From: Microcystis aeruginosa W13-11
GTDB taxonomy: Bacteria; Cyanobacteriota; Cyanobacteriia; Cyanobacteriales; Microcystaceae
Direction: 5' to 3'
NCBI GenBank assembly: GCA_009995705.1
Contig: JAADBR010000045.1
Coordinates: 1 to 34,500 of the forward strand
DNA: 34,500 nt
Positions 31,379-34,500 of the stretch are shown one piece after another. Made by a program: the position numbers and the translations under genes. The notes under the pieces were generated by a model. It was not told the origin of the DNA and did not search any database. It saw only the letters and a list, made by a program, of their open reading frames with translations. Position 1 is the first letter of the stretch, and each line of letters opens with the position of its first letter.

Positions 31379-32881
31379 ATGCGCTTACCCACCCTCAAAT
31401 ATGAGCGAGGAACCTTAATTCTCCATCCACCACCAAAAGGGAAAAAATGGCTAGATTTTGCCACTTGGGATGATCGTATCGAAAGATTTCGCATTTTGGC
31501 CATTCATTATCGTCCTCTCGTGGAAACCCTACAGGAGGAGGGGATTAACTTCCAAGATGAAGCAAAAGCTTTCAACAATTTAGAATTAATTGCCAGTTTT
31601 GAACGGGAACCCTACCCCCACCAAACTGAAGCGTTAATCGCTTGGAAAAAATCCCAGAGAAGGGGTGTTATCGTCCTTCCCACCGCTGCTGGTAAAACCT
31701 ATCTTGCCCAATTAGCTCTACAATCGACTCCCCGCAGTACCTTAATTGTCGTGCCGACTATTGATTTAATGCACCAGTGGTATGCCCAGATGTTGGCGGC
31801 TTTTCCCGATGCCGAGGTGGGATTATTAGGGGGAGGTTCTAAGGATAATAGTGCTATTTTAATCGCCACCTATCAAAGTGGCGCAATTTATTCAGAAACT
31901 CTTGGCAATCGTTACGCTTTTTTGATTTTTGATGAATGTCATCATTTACCATCGGATTTCTTTCGGAAAATAGCGGAAGATTCGATCGCACCCTATCGTT
32001 TAGGCTTAACAGCAACACCGGATCGCGGTGATGGTAGTCATCAAGATTTAGATTATCTTATCGGTGCAATTGTTTATCAAAAAAGTCCCCAAGACTTGTC
32101 AGGAAAAGCCCTAGCGGATCATGAAATAATTCAAATTAAAGTGAAACTATCTGCCAAAGAACAGGAAAAATATCAAGAAGCAATTAAAATTCGCAATGAT
32201 TTTTTAAGAAAAAATAATCTCAGTTTGTCCGGTTTAGATGGTTGGCAAAATTTTGTCATGATTAGTGCTAGAAGTAGCGAAGGGCGCCGGGCGATGTTAG
32301 CGCACCGGGAGTCGAAGGAAATATCCTCTGGAACCCAGGGAAAATTGCGGGTTTTAGCCGAGTTAATCTGTGAACACTATCCAGAAGCAATTTTAATTTT
32401 TACCAACGATAATGCCACAGTTTACCGCATTTCCAAGAGCTTTTTAATACCTGCCATAACTCATCAAACTCCCGTGAAAGAACGCCATGAAATTCTGACC
32501 CGTTTTCGTCGGGGAGAATACAAAATTCTGGTGACTTCCCATGTTCTTAATGAAGGGGTTGATGTGCCGGAAGCACGCATCGCGATTATTTTATCGGGAA
32601 CCGGTTCCACGAGGGAATATATTCAGCGTTTGGGACGGGTTTTAAGAAAAGGCCAACAAGAGGATAAACGGGCGATTTTGTATGAAGTGATAGCCGAAAA
32701 TACGACGGAGGAAAAAACCTCCCAACGACGACGGGGAGAGCATAAAAATCAAACCAGCTATAAAACCGGTAATCGACAATTGGAATTATTGCCTTCTCCT
32801 CCAAAAAAATCTTTTTCTTTCCCGAAAGCTGCCGAATCTTCTACCTCTTGGGTGAGTTCTCCAGAGTCAGAGGAAGAATAA
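31379..32881 (+). CDS. XPB/SSL2-like superfamily 2 DNA helicase
   Basis: 500 residues. N-terminal domain (1-75) with WLDFATWDDRIERFRILAIHY, as in prokaryotic XPB-like proteins. Then come YPHQTEAL (Q-like), Walker A PTAAGKT (101-107), motif Ia VVPTIDLMHQW, motif II DECHH (185-189), motif III LTATPDR, then motif V VLNEGVDVPEA and motif VI QRLGRVLRKG. The C-terminal 60 residues are a charged, Ser/Pro-rich tail. It is an ATP-driven 3'-5' unwinding enzyme, probably in DNA repair. In other prokaryotes XPB is often beside a DUF790 (Bax1) nuclease; none is here. The start is fixed by an ATG right after an inverted repeat. Confidence 0.9.
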   Translation: MRLPTLKYERGTLILHPPPKGKKWLDFATWDDRIERFRILAIHYRPLVETLQEEGINFQDEAKAFNNLELIASFEREPYPHQTEALIAWKKSQRRGVIVLPTAAGKTYLAQLALQSTPRSTLIVVPTIDLMHQWYAQMLAAFPDAEVGLLGGGSKDNSAILIATYQSGAIYSETLGNRYAFLIFDECHHLPSDFFRKIAEDSIAPYRLGLTATPDRGDGSHQDLDYLIGAIVYQKSPQDLSGKALADHEIIQIKVKLSAKEQEKYQEAIKIRNDFLRKNNLSLSGLDGWQNFVMISARSSEGRRAMLAHRESKEISSGTQGKLRVLAELICEHYPEAILIFTNDNATVYRISKSFLIPAITHQTPVKERHEILTRFRRGEYKILVTSHVLNEGVDVPEARIAIILSGTGSTREYIQRLGRVLRKGQQEDKRAILYEVIAENTTEEKTSQRRRGEHKNQTSYKTGNRQLELLPSPPKKSFSFPKAAESSTSWVSSPESEEE

Positions 32882-32948
32882 AAAATTTCTCTGGGGTGTT
32901 TTCCTCTATAATAAAGGTAAGTAGGTAGGTGTTAAAAGTTGTCAGATA

Positions 32949-33072
32949 CCCCCCTTATCAAGGGGGAGCAGGGGGGATCCCCCCGCCTATCGGCACCCCC
33001 CTTATCAAGGGGGGCGGGGGGGATCTCCCCGCCTATCGGCACCCCCCTTATCAAGGGGAGCAGGGGGGATCA
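32949..33072 (+). repeat. Tandem 46-47 bp hairpin repeat
   Basis: Three units begin at 32949, 32996 and 33042. Each starts CCCCCCTTATCAAGGGG, a self-pairing hairpin, and continues to a run of G, GATC and CGCCTATCGGCA; the third is partial. The 32929-33129 open frame across it is not a gene. Similar GC-rich hairpins occur between genes in many cyanobacteria. Confidence 0.88.
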
Positions 33073-33136
33073 GAGGCAAAATCTATCTCCAATTTAATTA
33101 TAACTACTTACTTAAAAAATTTTAATTGATACCCCT

Positions 33137-33487
33137 ATGACCGAACTTGTTCAACAAAAATGTCAACCTTGTCAATCGGGTTCTTCTCCTATCACTGCCG
33201 AGGAAATTACCGCTTTACAGGCTAAAATTCCCGATTGGAGTCTCTTAGAATACGAGGGTATTCCCCGTCTGCAAAAACTCTATAAATTTGCCAATTTTCA
33301 AGGAGCAATCGCCTTTACTAATGCCGTGGGAGAGGCAGCAGAAGAAGAAGGCCATCACCCCGCTTTATTGACAGAATGGGGTAAAGTTACCGTTTCTTGG
33401 TGGACCCATGACGTGGGGGGATTACATCAAAATGATTTCATTATGGCTGCCCGCACCGATGATATTTATCGTCAACAAAAGGCTTAA
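33137..33487 (+). CDS. Pterin-4a-carbinolamine dehydratase
   Basis: 116 residues. The family signature EEEGHHPALLTEWGKVTVSW, followed by WTHDVGGL, supplies His73, His74, Pro75, His91 and Asp92. An N-terminal extension carries a CQPC motif (Cys9, Cys12), common in cyanobacterial members. It dehydrates 4a-hydroxytetrahydropterin. In bacteria without phenylalanine hydroxylase it may serve other pterin or cofactor chemistry. None of the neighbours is a hydroxylase. Its stop codon overlaps that of the convergent oxidoreductase gene by 3 bases (TTAA). Confidence 0.92.
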   Translation: MTELVQQKCQPCQSGSSPITAEEITALQAKIPDWSLLEYEGIPRLQKLYKFANFQGAIAFTNAVGEAAEEEGHHPALLTEWGKVTVSWWTHDVGGLHQNDFIMAARTDDIYRQQKA

Positions 33488-34362
33488 TCGTAGGCGCGAA
33501 TCATCGCTTGGGTTCCCTGTTTAATTCCCTTACCTTCGTCCAATTCCGCTACTGCTTTAAATAGAGTTTCCGCTAAATCTGTCCCGGGCAGAATTTCCCC
33601 CGCTGTCTGGGCAGTTTCTTTGACTAATCGCAAATCTTTTAAGATATGTTCAATCATAAAAGCCGGCTGTAAATCTTGGGCGAGGATTTTTGGTCCCAAA
33701 TTTTCTAACGCCCAAGAACCTGCCGCCCCCGTTTTACAGACTTCTATGACTAAATTGGGGTCTAATCCTTGAATTTTTGCCATTTTGAGAGCCTCACACA
33801 GTGCCACCATGTGAACTGCCCCCAAGACTTGATTACAGAGTTTTACCGCTTGTCCGTTGCCAATTTCGCCACACCAGCGAATAGTTTTGCCCATGGCTTG
33901 AAAACAGGGTAAACAAGTCTGAAAATCCGCTTCTTTCCCCCCCACCATAATAGTTAAACTGCCGTTTTTCGCCCCAATATCGCCCCCAGAGACGGGAGCA
34001 TCGAGAAAACGGAGATTATTTGCCTCTAGCTTTTCCCCAATCATCCTAGCGGCTTGAGAGCCAATAGTACTCATATCCACCACCAGAGTTCCCACCGCTG
34101 CCGATTCCACGACACCCCCCGGTCCGAAAATTACCGCTTCCACGTCAGGCACATCCCCGACGCAGGTAAAGACAATCTCGGCATCCCTAACGGCGGCGGC
34201 AATATTAGAACAAATGTTCGCACCCGCTCCCCCGGCAATGGTTATCCCCGGCGCTTCTGGGGTGCGATTCCAGGCATTAACAGCAAAACCCTGACGGACA
34301 AGATTAACCGTCATCGGTGCTCCCATTACTCCTAATCCTAAAAAGGCAATTTTTTGACTCAT
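33484..34362 (-). CDS. NAD(P)-dependent beta-hydroxyacid dehydrogenase-family oxidoreductase
   Basis: 292 residues from the ATG at 34362 (SQKIAFLGLGVMGAPM); the frame extends to 34395 but the Rossmann motif fixes the start. Dinucleotide motif GLGVMG at 9-14, followed by AVNAWNRTPE; Asn32/Arg33/Thr34 at the end of the second strand suggest NADP(H). Substrate loop DAPVSGGDIGAKNG (121-134, Ser125) and catalytic Lys174 in GNGQAVKLCNQVLG are present. The fold matches 3-hydroxyisobutyrate, tartronate-semialdehyde and glyoxylate/succinic-semialdehyde reductases; the plant-type GLYR activity is a possibility. The exact substrate cannot be decided. Convergent with the pterin dehydratase. Confidence 0.92.
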   Translation of the reverse strand: MSQKIAFLGLGVMGAPMTVNLVRQGFAVNAWNRTPEAPGITIAGGAGANICSNIAAAVRDAEIVFTCVGDVPDVEAVIFGPGGVVESAAVGTLVVDMSTIGSQAARMIGEKLEANNLRFLDAPVSGGDIGAKNGSLTIMVGGKEADFQTCLPCFQAMGKTIRWCGEIGNGQAVKLCNQVLGAVHMVALCEALKMAKIQGLDPNLVIEVCKTGAAGSWALENLGPKILAQDLQPAFMIEHILKDLRLVKETAQTAGEILPGTDLAETLFKAVAELDEGKGIKQGTQAMIRAYD

Positions 34363-34500
34363 AATTTTCGTAATCAAGGGAAAGGGAGTTGACACTCTGC
34401 GCGCTAAAGCGACGCAGATTCTAGCACAGAATTAGACCAAAATCTAATTCTGATGGGCATTGTCAAGATGCCTCTAGTAACTCTGCTCAAATCTAATTTA

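Noticed and set aside
32929..33129. 66-codon frame between the helicase and pterin dehydratase genes
   Set aside because: It translates the tandem hairpin repeat (Gly/Pro-rich) and is not a real gene.
1..34500. tRNA, rRNA or CRISPR loci
   Set aside because: No tRNA T-arm pattern, rRNA-like stretch or regularly spaced short repeats were recognised by eye; a covariance-model scan would be needed to exclude small RNAs.

Overview
The window most likely comes from a unicellular bloom-forming cyanobacterium close to Microcystis aeruginosa. This is inference from four things: frequent GCGATCGC (HIP1) octamers, two tandem Amt transporters, many toxin-antitoxin and restriction genes, and dense short intergenic repeats with decayed transposable elements. 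I could not run a database search.

Layout. 0-0.65 kb is a type II toxin-antitoxin pair. 1.2-3.6 kb carries, on the minus strand, a membrane Ser/Thr kinase and a J-domain protein whose 5' end looks frameshifted. 3.6-8.1 kb is an accessory array: a one-helix membrane protein, a VapBC-like pair, a glycine-zipper protein with a PD-(D/E)XK-like nuclease, an XisHI pair, and a deleted second copy of the VapBC locus. Four copies of one hairpin-bearing repeat sit between these cassettes, and two cassettes share a duplicated promoter-leader. 8.6-11.3 kb is a two-gene unit: an HNH nuclease with a probable sulfur-binding (phosphorothioate-reading) domain, and DndC. It is preceded by ten consecutive C, and no dndB, dndD or dndE is in view. 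11.3-15.9 kb is housekeeping-like: a VanX-type dipeptidase, a lone receiver protein, a type IIA topoisomerase A subunit with an in-frame repeat expansion, and a YdcF-like protein.

16.0-22.9 kb (minus strand) is a Kdp potassium-ATPase operon, kdpA-kdpB-[REase-MTase]-kdpF-kdpC. A HindVP-like type II restriction-modification pair sits between kdpB and kdpF and is joined to kdpB by a TAATG overlap. Upstream lie a 524-bp inverted-repeat element with a perfect 8-bp target duplication, an ISAs1-like transposase remnant, and a small coiled-coil protein carrying a palindromic repeat in its coding sequence. 24.5-27.5 kb holds two amt genes. 27.9-34.4 kb holds ribD, htpG (with a clear terminator), an XPB-like helicase, a pterin carbinolamine dehydratase and a beta-hydroxyacid-dehydrogenase-family oxidoreductase.

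How it fits together: a stable metabolic and transport backbone interrupted by defence and conflict genes (three TA loci counting the broken one, XisHI, glycine-zipper/nuclease, SBD-HNH/DndC, type II RM). The parts most worth study are the repeat-delimited cassette array, the orphan DndC/SBD-HNH pair, and the RM module inside the kdp operon. No tRNA, rRNA or CRISPR array was recognised.
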